From: Diplosphaera chodatii
Lineage: Eukaryota > Chlorophyta > Trebouxiophyceae > Prasiolales > Stichococcaceae
Direction: 5' to 3'
Assembly: GCA_032358165.1 (NCBI GenBank)
Contig: JAALGY010000051.1
Coordinates: forward strand, 992,001 to 1,056,000
DNA: 64,000 nt
Numbering within the stretch: position 1 is the stretch's first letter; every line of letters starts with the position of its first letter. This document shows positions 51,251 to 62,462 of this stretch, piece by piece. The translations under genes and the position numbers were made by a program. Under the pieces are notes generated by a model. The model had not been told where the DNA came from. It was given only the letters and a program-made list of their open reading frames with translations, and ran no database searches.

Positions 51251-52036
51251 ATGTCAGATGGCGCCAAGCGCAGCGCCGAGCCTGCAGAGTGGACCTTTGG
51301 CGAGGAGCCAGACCGGAAACCAAGAGAGAGCTGCGTCAAGCACTTCGACGCCCTCTGGTTCTGCTACTGTGAGCCGTCAGCAGCTGCAGCAGTCTTGACT
51401 GTGCCGGCCGCGACAGCTGCGGCAGGCTGCCATGCGCTTGCTCGTGGGCCTACTGATGGGCGAAAGCCTTGTCTTCTGACGGGCGTCTGCTGTTCATGTG
51501 TGCAGCTCCGGTCTTCCAGCTGCAGCAGCTGTATCGGTACGGAGAGGTGGACGACTGCACACGCCACTGGCGGGAGTTTTACAACTGCCTCAAGAAGCGG
51601 ACGAAGTTTGCAGACCAGGTCATCCAGACTACGTAGTGAAGCGCGTCTGGCGATCGAATCTTGACGCACATCGGGCTTCCGAAGCCTGCACTGGCGGCGC
51701 GTTGACTGGTGGTTCTATCTTCCAGCAGGTTGTGGAGAGCCAGCGGGCGGAGCCGCTGTGGGAGCTGCGCACCCCGGAGGAGGCCAGCACATTCTGGCAG
51801 GTAGGCCAGCTGCACCGCCACTGGCGATGCTGACCCAGCGTGTCAATCCCGACCCTGCCAACATATGATCGGCCCCAGGGAGGAACCCTTGCCCACGATA
51901 TGACTGGGCGGGTCCGTGCCACATGCAGGGGCAGTTTGGCTCAGCAGCAGGTGGCAGCGCCCGGCAAGCAGCATCGAAGCCAGACAAGCAGCCTGGCACG
52001 CAGGGGGCAGAGTCTGAAAAGCTGACGGTCGCCTGA
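51251..52036 (+). CDS. EMI1-like small protein (DUF3128)
   Basis: Four exons (51251..51368, 51506..51618, 51726..51800 or 51729..51800, 51929..52036) give 136-137 residues. The conserved block CVKHFDALWFCYSPVFQLQQLYRYGEVDDCTRHWREFYNCLKKRT followed by LWELRTPEEASTFWQ is the DUF3128 family, named from yeast Emi1 (early meiotic induction). Four Cys in the block (one in CVKHF, one in WFCY, one in VDDC, one in YNC) form the spaced pairs seen in twin-Cys small proteins of this family, several of which are mitochondrial; molecular role unknown. The C-terminal exon is a Gly/Ala/Lys tail without similarity. The acceptor of exon 3 is a tandem CAGCAG, so one Gln may be included or skipped. Confidence 0.85.
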
Positions 52037-52446
52037 CTCGCGGGTGTGTATGTTCCAGTCCCAGTGCTGCAGGAGCAAGGCATGCATGGCATAGATATCA
52101 GCTATGTGTAGCAGTGATTTGTGTGAAGACGTGAGTTTGGTCGATTGTGAATGCGGACTAGCTGGCTACACAGTTTGGATGAGACACCATCAGGATCCCG
52201 TGCTCAACATTGCTGACATGCCCGACCAGTGCTGGCCTGCTGAGCCGAGAGCAAATGCCAGCAGCATAAGTGCTCCTAGACCTTGAGCACGCTGTACACA
52301 GAGGGGCCCCCGTTGCCGCTCCTCCGACAGACTGCCCACAAAACTGCAAGAAGGGGATGCTCCCGACACCTGCCTACACTCTGCCGCAATGAATTTGCTG
52401 TTGCTGGTGAGCCAAGTCTCGCGAGCGCCGCATTACGCGCCGCAGC
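52037..52446. other. Convergent 3' region between EMI1-like and MUT9-like genes
   Basis: About 410 bases between converging stop codons, with no further signal found. Confidence 0.5.
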
Positions 52447-55400
52447 TCAGTGGGTGCAGCGGCCATATGCAACCTCCGAGATGCTCCTGTGTGGGCAAGA
52501 GGAGTGGCATGACTGACAGCTAACCAGGACGCCTTGCAATGCGACTGCATCCACACAAAGGCGATCGTCCATGTCTGCCACTCGGCTCACATGCCATCTT
52601 TCCACTTCTTGGCAATGTCGTCTGCCGGCCAGGTTGAGCTGCGCCATGTTTCCTGCTCATTGCTCCCCAGCTTCCGCTTGGGTATCGACAGAAACACCTG
52701 CCACAGAAGAGACAGACCGTGTCGTGCTTGTGCAGCGCAGCAAGTTGACCAGCAGCACCGTGTAGCTGTCATCAAGAGGGCAACATTGGCTGACCTAGTT
52801 GCGACATTCAACACTGTGTAGGAGCGCATTCTGCGCACCGCAGTCTGCAGCTTGGTGGATGCGCAGGCTGTGATGCGGTAGCCGGCAGCCCAGCGCTGGT
52901 GGATGGCATCTGTTGGGCAGGATTCAGGTCAGGCTTTGGCGTCAGTCGGTGAGTTTGTGGTCAGAATCACGCTTCATGCTACATTTCACTACATGGTCCC
53001 AGGCGGAAGGTGGTCGCCTCGCCATTGTTCACCTGATGGGTACGAATAGTCCAGCTCCATAACCTGCAATTTTTGTCGAAGGTAAGTCAAAGCTGAACTG
53101 CACATCTATTTGTCATGTGCCGCACGAGGGAACAGTGAAGCAACACTGCTCCTCTCCTCGCAACCAGGTCATCTCAAATTCGCACGACTGGGGGTTGCCA
53201 GGGACGCTCGGGATGCGCGTCACCTGCCGCAGGAAGGGCGCCCCCTTTGACATGACAATCACCCAGCTGCCGTTGCACGTGCCTGCCGACGTCACGAACA
53301 GGCCCTTGGCCCACTGCAAGGGGCCACCATCAAGTGCTTGATCAACTACGTCTGCCTTGACACATGCATCTCTGGATTCCTGCTCAGCTGGATCTCTTAC
53401 GTCCGCGAGCAGAGCTCAGCCTTCACATGAGAGCATCGGACCACACACCTTCTCCACAATGAATAGTCATATGGGAACTCGTCGCAGGATTTGTAGCTCT
53501 GCTGCGTATACACACAGCCCCGGCCCTTGGACATGACCGTCAGGGACTGTGACTGTGACTGCCACCCTGGCAGCACAGCAGCCGCTGTTCAGCATGCTGC
53601 TCACAGAGACTATGCTGCTGCCTGGTGGCATGAGCGAGCAGAGCAGGAGGATAGAGACTCACCTGCAATGGCTGTGATGTAGTAGCCCCGGTCCCAGTGC
53701 TCTTGCACCCACTCAGTGGCCTGTGTGGGACACTGCGCACGTGAGTGGCAGCTGCTAGGTGCCGTTGGCAGTCGATGCTATGCCCTCACATCCTAGAGCT
53801 GCTCATTTAGCTAGGCATGCAGGGCCAGCAGACTGCTCTGGTGCATGCAGCACGCACCAGGGAACCAGACTGGATGCGGTAAACCTGCGGCAGGGCAGCA
53901 GTCATCGTACATGAGGACGGTCTACCACAGGATGCGTGACATGCTGCTGGAGCAAAGTGCATGCAGGAAACTGGCGCCCTCATCACCCACCTGCTCTGTG
54001 AGGCCAGTGTTTGCTGTCAGGACGACTGACCTGCAGCATTTCGCACTTCAGCTTCAGCCACCTGTTCAGGTGTGCTCCGCGATTGGCCACACAACGAATC
54101 AATCCGGTGTGACACTCGAGTGTGCGAGATAGGAAGATACCATGTATTGCTGGGGTCTGCCGTTGCTGCCGAAATGCGCAACTTCTCCTTCCAGGCCTTC
54201 TCGACGAAGGCCTGGAGGGCTGTCGTCGTCACCCCCGTATGGTACCTGCGGCATGGTCACACAAGTGAATGCGGGTACGGCAGCAAACTGGTGATACCTA
54301 CAAGTGAGACAGCAATGCAGCGCTCTAATGGCAGCATGCCATCACGATGTTGTGATCCAGATGGCTGCAGGAGAGTCGCACGGTGCGGCACAGCAGAGGC
54401 TTTTGCAGCAGATGCGGCTCACCGCTGCTTGCCCTTCCGATTTGGATCATACACGATGAGGTACTGCTGAGACTTCCAGCCCTGACGTGTGATCTTCTTC
54501 GGCTGATCCTCTTTGTCAGCATCTGACGGCTCAGCTGACAGCTGCATGGACACGACAAATGCAACACCTTGAAACATACGCCGGCATTCATCTTCCTTGC
54601 CTGCCTTCAGACAAACAGATGCTGTAAGGCCACACGCATCCTTGATGTCACTTGGCGCAGCAGCAGAGCATGAGACGCTGACCTGCAGGCTCAGGTCTCC
54701 AATTGCGATAGGCAAGGGGCCAGGCTGCTCCGACATAAGGGGCCGGAACATGGCAATGTACGACGTGTATGCCGGAACTTCAGTGTACCTGCAGCACCCT
54801 GAATGGAAGGGAGTGGGAATCGAAGCATGCATCTGCATGCTCTGGCAGCAAAAGAGCAGAGCATGCCAGCTTGCAGGCGGTACCAGAAGTGCTCTTTGCT
54901 ACTGTGGGATTCGGGTGTGACATGCAGCAGCACCGGAGGCTGAGCACAGCGTCCATGAAGGCCTGGAAGGGGGCCGGCATGCCGCAGCACAGCGTCTCGG
55001 CACTGGCTGCAGCCTTGGCCGCTGCCACCTCCGCCCGCTTCGTGTCATCGTCGCCCTGCGCCAATCCGCACAGATCAACATGCAAAACTGTGATGCACGA
55101 CGTTTGTTGGCGTCGCATGACAGATGTGTGATCCAAACGAGGCTTGCTGTCATTGACGACTTGTCTGTACAGCCGTTGCATGGCCAGCGGACCAGCTGCT
55201 CAGGACCTGAGATGCAAATGTTGCCAGTGCATGACAGCATAAAAGGCGCACCGCGAGGCCCTGCCATGGCAGGTAGCTGTTCGACAGGAACACCAGCGTG
55301 TAGGCAAGGGACTCCAGGTCGTCGCGGGGCATCGAAGTGCGGCCCAGGTGTGCATGCAGGCTGGCGTACCTCGTTGTGCCCCTGCAGTGGCACGCACCAA

Positions 55401-57378
55401 CATGCAGTAGCACGCACAGCATGCCACCCGTAAGTGGCGCAGCATCACCTGCACCATAGACCGAAGGCGTGGCAGTTCATTCACAGTAATGCCCAGCTTG
55501 CGATGCTCCTGCCGCCCCGGGTGAGCACCTGAACTTCATGTCTGAGTTGTAGGTTCGCCGCTTGCCAGTGTTGAAGCGCCACTGCGTCGCTGCAGCAATG
55601 ACGCACGAGGCAGCTGAGGCTCGACTCGGCATATGACAACACCTACGGCATGTTTCGCCGGCCAATTTGTGTGCCAGCACCACGGGACGATCAGAGGGGG
55701 AGGCTCACATAGGCCCAGGTCAACCAGGTGTAGCCGCGGGGCAGCTCCTGGGACAGATGGGGCGCCCAGCACCAGATTCTCTGGCTTAACATCGCCATGC
55801 ACATACCTGCAGGCCAACTGGAGAGTAGATTTCCGTGAGTTGCACCATGACGAGGCTTGCACTTGACACATTTTGTTACTGTGATCAGTGCCAGTGACAC
55901 TGCAGCACTGCTGCGGCATGCATGCATCGAGCTGGCGCACCCATGGTCGTGCATGTGCTGCAGCATGATGATCGCTTCCATAGCGATGCAGGCCAGCACA
56001 TGGTCTGTGAACACGTACGACTTCCTGGCGTGCAAGTCCCACAACGACTTGCCCAGCAGCTCAATGATCTGCACCCAGACAACGCTTGAAGTGGCAGACC
56101 ACTGTGCAGATGCGGGTATTCAGCTGACCAAATTTATTTTGCACATGTCTGACAGGTCAGTATGCACTACTGCAGCTAGTCGAGTAGACAGCATTGCACG
56201 TGTCAAATGCACTCATCCTGACCATGACATTCCACTCGTCAACCTTGCCCTTGGCATGCAGGCGCGGCAGGCCATAGCTATCTCCAATTGCCCTGCCAAC
56301 CCAACATGAACTTCAGGGTGATGAGAGGATGTTGTGACTTTTTCCATGCACAAGATGCACTGTGGGAAACTCACTTGTACACCGTCGCCTCATGTGCTGC
56401 CTGATCGTTTGCAGACCTTCGTTCAAACTTTATGGCGACCTGAATAAGAGTTCAGCAACATCAGCACCACTCAGAATGGCTGTGTGTTAGCATACGAACG
56501 CCATGCAAGACTGCATCAAACCTTGCTAGGCTTGCCGTCCTTTCTCCAGAAAGCCGATCGGCTTCCCAGGTACATGTATCCGAAGCCGCCCTTGCCAATA
56601 CGCCGCACGACATGGTATGTGGCTGAGGTGCCGATCTGCACCTGCGGCAGGCAAAGGGTGTATTGCATCATGGTGGCACGACTTCAACTCAACAGTAGGT
56701 TGGCTCTGTGCAAGGCTCTCTTCGGCAGGACGCATGCTGCAGACAACAGTGGCGATCTGATTCAGACACCTTTCCAGGGATGTCGTGCTCGTCTGGGGCA
56801 GCACTGTCCGGGGGCAGTCTTCGCCATGTTTTGGTTGGGGCTGCCGCTGCTGCCACAGCTTCCGCACATGGGTCCCGATGTGCTGGCTCGGCCGGCTCCC
56901 GGGTCCGGGGGTCGTCTGGTGGCACATGCAGGTCCGCACTGCGGCCGCTGCTGTCTGAGCTGTTGGTTAGCAGCTGAGTCTTGCCCTGATCATCGCCTGC
57001 AGACAATATGCTGTTGGCTTCAAGCTATTCCGCTGTGCATATCCGCAAGGGCTGAAGGTCACGACTTGGTAACGTCACACCGCAAGATTTTATGTGCTGA
57101 TGACGCGCATGCGGTATGGCACGGCCAAATCAGGCAGTGCGGTGCAGACCATGCAGGCATGTCATCTGACAGCTCTCCTGGCAGCCACGTTTGCAGGTGA
57201 GGCGTGACGCACCTGCATCGGCCGTTGATGCTGACGATCCAGACACCAGCAGCACCGGATCATCCTTTGGATCCGGCGGCAGCGGATCCGCTGTCACGCG
57301 CTTTTGGCCCAGCCTGATGGCTTTCTGCGCTCTCTCGGGTGTTGCATGCTGCTTGGCTGCTCGCTTGCGGGTCTGCAT
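52447..57378 (-). CDS. MUT9-like protein kinase (CK1-related, MLK/AEL family)
   Basis: On the - strand the gene starts [18 protein letters not shown] at 57378 (exon 57378..57213), then an acidic/Ala-rich exon 56998..56770 ([17 protein letters not shown]). The kinase domain follows: [47 protein letters not shown], a catalytic loop [14 protein letters not shown] and a DLG-type magnesium site HLVDLGLC, both as in this family. The long C-terminal half is the MLK-specific repeat region: [86 protein letters not shown], then exons 52697..52591 and 52486..52447 ending [18 protein letters not shown]. In Chlamydomonas MUT9p phosphorylates histones and is needed for silencing; plant relatives phosphorylate histones and light-signalling proteins. 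Not every internal splice site was fixed. Confidence 0.83.
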
Positions 57379-58437
57379 GGTTGTGCTGCTGTCTCACACG
57401 CTGCAGTTCAAATGCTCATTTGCAGGTTGAACACCCGCTATCTAGGGGTATGCACACTCTCAGGCCATGAGAACCCAGCTGAAAAGGTCACTGTATCGCC
57501 ACGCATGGTCGACGGATTCATATGCGGCCGGCTCAAGGTTCAAAGCTGCGTTGTGAACATCTGTCGTCGGTGATAGGCTCCCTATCAGTTGCCCTTTGTG
57601 ATCATGTTGGAAACTCCGGCACAAAACCCTTGCCTTGCACTCGGGGCACAGTCAGCACCTCCCCTCGTGGCTCGGAAGGCTCAATGTTCTGCTCCGGCCA
57701 GCTCGCCCTCGCTTGCAACAGCACTTGATCTGGACAGCGCTGCGGCGCTGCCGCAGCTTCGTGCCACTTTGCCGGCGTGCCCGAGGGTGCAACGTCCGTA
57801 GAGCCTGTAAAGAAAGAGGACGGGGTCCCGCTGGCCATCCGCCATGCTGCAGACGCGGCCGGCCGTGCACCGGTGGACCCCACATCAGCGCTTTGTGAGG
57901 CCACATGGGCCGTCTGCAGCGGCGCGGCAGCCTTTGAGGCCGCGGCTCATTACGCGCGCTTCAGCTTCGGCAGACCCGCGACAACCCTGCTCGGGGGACC
58001 TGCAGGCCGGCCAGAACCTTGCACAGCCAGCCTCCAGCCACATTGTGACGTACGGCCACCCAGACGCCGCCCGCCGGCGACATGAGGCAGAAGTCAGGTG
58101 AGGCATTTCAGCCGGAAGCTCCGAGACGACCGCACATTTGCGGCCGCTGAGCAGCCGTGGCCCGATCACTGACGCATATATTCATTGCTCGCTGATCGCA
58201 ATGCCCTCCGTGCGGCGCTGCGCGCTTCAAAGGTCGTAAACTCGCCGGAGGAGAAGGATAGTAGGTTAGCCGGTCGTCCTGGAGGAGGACCGCCGCTGCC
58301 GCTTGTGACACTTCAGGACTGCACACAGTCCACGCGCGTTGCCGTAGATCATAGGATGACCTCTCTAGGCACCCAGGTGCCCTGCACGGACGTAGATTAC
58401 AGCTTGCCGCCGGGCTATAAAGTGGGGCCAAAAAGCG
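57379..58437. other. Divergent region between MUT9-like and ACHT genes
   Basis: About 1.06 kb between head-to-head genes. A GC-rich block around 57600-58090 stays open on both strands (on + SVEPVKKEDGVPLAIRHAAD; on - EPSEPRGEVLTVPRVQG), which suggests either an unassigned exon or chance. A TATAAA at 58416-58421 lies just before the ACHT start. Confidence 0.4.
58416..58421 (+). promoter_or_regulatory. TATAAA just upstream of ACHT thioredoxin
   Basis: TATAAA in the context GGGCTATAAAGTGGGG, 17 nt before the proposed ATG at 58438. If it is a real TATA box, transcription would start near 58445 and the true start codon would be further downstream or in a different exon, so this conflicts with the start chosen. 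Confidence 0.3.
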
Positions 58438-59583
58438 ATGCAGCTCTTCTTTTTGGCGTATCCGGATTGGCTGACGCCCTGCTGTTGCTTGTTGTGCAGG
58501 AAGCAGCTGCGAGCGCAGGATCTGCAAGAGCTGCGGGCCGCCGGCCTGGAGTGGTGCGTGTCCAGCTGCCTCCTTGCATCAACGGCCATTTGCCCTCCAG
58601 ACCCACGGGCGGGCTCATCCCACTGATCGCAGCCTGCGCCGACTGCTCAGCGGTTTCCTGATGCCCAGTGTGTTGGTGCCTGTCCTGCCCAGGGCCACAG
58701 CCCCTGATGAGTGCTGTGTGCGCTCTGGCAGGTGGGCGCACTTGGCGCCCGCCAACATGTGCACCGTGTCCACGCGGGAGGAGTACGACCGCGCCCTGCT
58801 GCAGTGCAAGGCGCGCCACGGCCTGGTGGTGGTCGACTTCTTCGCGCCCTGGTGCGCCGGCTGCCGCCGGCTGTACCCTAAGCTGCGCCAGATCGCCGCC
58901 GCCAACCTGGACGTCGCCTTCATCAAGGTGCCCCTGCTGCCCTCTGCTGTCTCGCTGCTAGGCTGCACTCCTGAAGCGCCCACGCAACCATGCTCCATCT
59001 GTCGTGCGTGCGGACTACAAATCAGTTACCTGAGCTGTGGCGCTGTTTGACCTTCCGCTGCTGGCGGGTCTGTCGCCTGCAAGGGTGGTGTGCAGCAGCT
59101 GTGTGTCAAAGCGCAGCTGCAGCAGGCCTCGATCCGACAATGCAGTTTTCTCGCGTCATGCTTGGCGATGGTGATGGATCCAGCGTCATTCATGTGCGCT
59201 GCGTCCTTGGACCCGCAGCCATCCTCACTCGCATGCATGCGCCACAGGTGAACACTGATGCGGAGGAGATGATGCACCTCAGCCAGGAGCTCGGCGTCAC
59301 GGGGCTGCCCTACTTCAACCTACACGCCGGCCACAAAGTGCAGGCCTTTGCAGCCAATCTTAGCAAGATAGGTACTGAGCCTTCCACCCCAGTAGCCCTT
59401 TCATACCTGCTTGTCCTCTTACCGGCTGTGCATCGTGCATTTGGTCAGGCAATTTGTCAATGTGTGACACTTTCTGTTCACCGTGATTCCCCACTGCCCG
59501 CAGGTCGCCTCCGCACTGAAATCAGCGCGCTCAAGGCGTCGATCGCTGAGCAGGCTGGCAGCACCCTGCAAGGCATCGCCTGA
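58438..59583 (+). CDS. ACHT-type plastid thioredoxin (atypical)
   Basis: Exons 58438..58553, 58732..58927, 59248..59371 and 59504..59583 join in phase to 171 residues. The run LEWWAHLAPANMCTVST before the fold is the RWWEK..PNM element typical of atypical Cys/His-rich thioredoxins of plants. The fold reads LVVVDFFAPWCAGCRRLYPKL, then VAFIKVNTDAEEM and ELGVTGLPYFNLHAGHKVQAFAANLSKI. The redox site is WCAGC rather than WCGPC. Plant ACHTs pass oxidising equivalents to 2-Cys peroxiredoxin in chloroplasts; the same role is inferred here. The proposed N-terminus (MQLFFLAYPDWLTP) is Cys-rich and does not look like a classic transit peptide, and TATAAA sits 17 nt before it, so the true first exon may lie elsewhere. 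Confidence 0.85.
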
Positions 59584-60251
59584 TGACAGCCATGATGCCT
59601 CTGCGGCAGGCAGCAGCGGCAGGCGACCAGCGTGGATGCAGCCTTGGTGCGGAAGTTTTGGAACGCCGGCAGTCTGGCATCACATGAGTCCTGTCTCTCG
59701 TCTCATGAGTGACGAGAGTCAGCTCAGGCATTGCCACCGGCATTGTGTCCAAATGCTCCGTAGGTTGTGCCGGCGCCAGTTTTGTACGCTAGATGGCATT
59801 GTACCATAGTTCAGTCGTTGACCGGCGGCTGTCACAATGGCGGTCTGCCTTGTGTGCTGGAGCGCCCCTCCAAGCCACTGGTCATTGCAGATGGTTTCCC
59901 ATCTTCGGTTGTCACATCGTCAAGAGAGCAGGGTTCGATTGCAGCCTGTTTGGCAGCTCTTCGTCAGGCTTTTGGGCCCGCGGTTGATGGTTGTTGACAC
60001 ACCCACTCAGCATTCTTGCTGCAGCTCATCGCAGCTGCAGAACAACATTAATTAGACACTCGGATCGGGTCTGCTCGTGTAGTTTAGAAGACTCCACATT
60101 GCGTATTGCCTTGGAATACCAACAGGCGCTGGCGTCTGGCCATACACAGTGTGTTTGTAAGCGTATCATATATCACACAACACTGGAACACAGGACATAC
60201 GGTAGGCAGTCCAACGCTGAAATTCTGGCATTGCACTGCAAAGTGGTCAGA
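59584..60251. other. Convergent 3' region between ACHT and SDR genes
   Basis: About 670 bases. TGTAA at 60156-60160 is a possible ACHT poly(A) signal but is almost at the SDR stop, so the two 3' UTRs may overlap. Confidence 0.45.
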
Positions 60252-62126
60252 TCAGTACTTGCAGTTGCCAGACAATCCTGCGAACAGTCCTTCAAAGTCT
60301 GTTGTCGGCGTTCCATCCCCAGGCTCCTTTGCCACCGCATCCACCGCCCTGCAAAAGCGCAGAGTGTGCGGCATTAATGATGGAATGGGCGCATTTCAGC
60401 AGTCACGCACCGTTGTTGTACATCACCGCCGGGGCCTGTGTGCTCTTGAGCAGTCGTGCACCAGGAGATTCCGCTTCAATCATTGCAGCTCAGCGAACGA
60501 TCACACACCTGTTGTCGGCTGACTTCGCGGTCAGCGCTGCCACAGCCAGGGCCGCCACGTCATCCCGTGGGATGCGGCGCGAGGTGCCCTCCGTCTCGGC
60601 CTTCTTCAGCAACTGGTCGTCGATGCCGAGGACTATCTCCCGTTTGCCGCCCTGCAGAAAGAACACGGCTCTGCACACAACATTTGACCCAATGCATCGA
60701 GGTGCCTAGAGCAGTGATGCCGGCTCGTGAGTTGAGCTGAAGCAGCTGGTGCAGCAGCTGGTGCGCACCTCCTCGTCGAACAGTCCGCCCGGGTGAATGA
60801 TGGTGTAGTTCAGCCCTGTGAGGTTGATGACAGTTTATCCCTTGCACGTGTGAGGAGCGGCATGCTCTACACTGCAGCAAGCAGTCGTGGGTCGAAACGA
60901 TACCTGATGCAATCAGATACTCTTCTGCCTTGCGCTTGAAGACCAATATTCTGCCTGCAGCACCAACGTACTGAGTCAGGATTTCATGTGCGTAATTGCA
61001 TGCTGTTGCCTTGGTCTACGCGGCAATATTGGGACAGCAGCCCACCATTGCCTAGTTGATTCAGCCTGTTCGATTCGTCTGTGCCTCCCATGCTGCCTAT
61101 CAGGACTACCTGCGGCCGCACACCATGTCAGTGGCCCAAAAGCTCCGACATATTAGACACGCTGCTCAGTATGTGTGATATGCTGCTCCGCACCTTTTCA
61201 ACGCCTGCCTTCTTTGCTGCATCGATCTGCGCCTTCTGCCCCAGCCAGTCGACCTGACACATCCCAGCGGGCCTTCAGACACAAGGCCAGCCGGAATAAC
61301 AGCAAACACCGTGTTCTGATCGACTGCAGCGCCTCGCCTTGATGTACCTGCTCTGGTGTCTGCTCGTAGTAGAACTCGGGCGGCCCGCTCTGTGGCGGCG
61401 GCTGCTTCATCTTCGGGACCTGCACACACCAGCAGTGCCTTCACAGGCTGCAGGGTTGTCAGGGCCTTGGGCAGATGCCATGCATCTGGGGCTGGCAAGG
61501 ATCATCGCGCAGGCATGCTGGGTGTCAAGGTGGTAGCCCCTGCGCTCCGCACCGCGCTGCTGGCAATCACAAGGGCGTTGGCGCCGGCGAATGCCCGGGT
61601 CAGGTCCTGTTCCGCGCCCTCCGCCGCTATGTCGACGACGGCAACAGCATCGTCCGGCAGATCCCCAAGCTTTTCGGCAGCACTCTGCAGCGTCAGGACA
61701 CGGATGTTGGCAGTCATCTCACATCGACCAGCATTGTGCGGACCATGCGACACAAGTTCTGAAGGTTGCTGACGGCTCCATGTCCGCAGCGTGTACCTCT
61801 GGCCTCCGCACGATCGCCACTACACTGTATTTGTTCGCCTCCTTCAACAGCCGCTTCACAGTCAGCGAGCCGGTGCGGCCGCCTGCGCCTGTCACCGCGA
61901 CCTTCATCGGGCTACCGCCTGCAGCAACGCACCGCACCGGCTTGCCCCTGCCTGCAGCCGTGAAAGGTCGCTGCCTGCCTGCACATGCCCTTTGGCACGC
62001 AATGCCTCTGTGACGCTGCCCGCGGTGCGATGCGGCCCTGTGAAGCGGGTTGCACGTCAGAGGAGGCGATACAGCGATTGACGAGGCAGCTGCACGATGC
62101 ATACCCGAGGACACCACTGACGCCAT
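60252..62126 (-). CDS. Plastid atypical SDR, NmrA-like NAD(P)-binding protein
   Basis: On the - strand the start at 62126 (MASVVSSGMHRAAASS) leads into a transit-peptide-like region rich in Ser/Arg/Ala. The Rossmann fold follows: MKVAVTGAGGRTGSLTVKRLL with the GxxGxxG cofactor loop, DDAVAVVDIAAEG, FAGANALVIASSAV, PKMKQPPPQSGPPEFYYEQTPEQV, ILVFKRKAEEYLIASG, LNYTIIHPGGL, GGKREIVLGIDDQLLKK, ISRDDVAAL-like RIPRDDVAALAVAAL, and the last exon KEPGDGTPTTDFEGLF with stop at 60252. This is collinear with plant chloroplast proteins of the At2g37660/At5g02240 group, atypical short-chain dehydrogenases of uncertain substrate. The YxxxK pair is replaced by the ..FKRKAEEYL arrangement, as in that group. 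Confidence 0.85.
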
Positions 62127-62462
62127 TACAACCGCTGGATTTGTACTCCCGACTAACAGCTAGAGAATCTTGCAAGATGTCCGATGTCGCGCTGTCTGCC
62201 AAACAACAGCATTGACCCATTGACAGCATGCAACAATTGGGTAGCCATGCTGGCACGTGGGTGCAAGATCTGTTGGTGCACGTCGTGCGCACTGCGTGCC
62301 TGCGCACAGCACTAGCTCCGTGTCCAAGAAGCATCCTGGTGCCGTTCTTATCTAGCATGCATTGCCTGTCGCACAGCCAAGGTGTGCCCTGTCATGCAGC
62401 ATTGACCAGGTCACCGACGACACAGCCAACGCGATGCCTGCCACAATCGAGCCCTCGCGGGT
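62127..62462. other. Divergent region between SDR and last gene
   Basis: About 340 bases between head-to-head genes; no motif recognised. Confidence 0.45.

Noticed and set aside
59930..59950. GGTTCGATTGC resembling a tRNA B-box
   Set aside because: No matching A-box or foldable acceptor stem at the expected distance.
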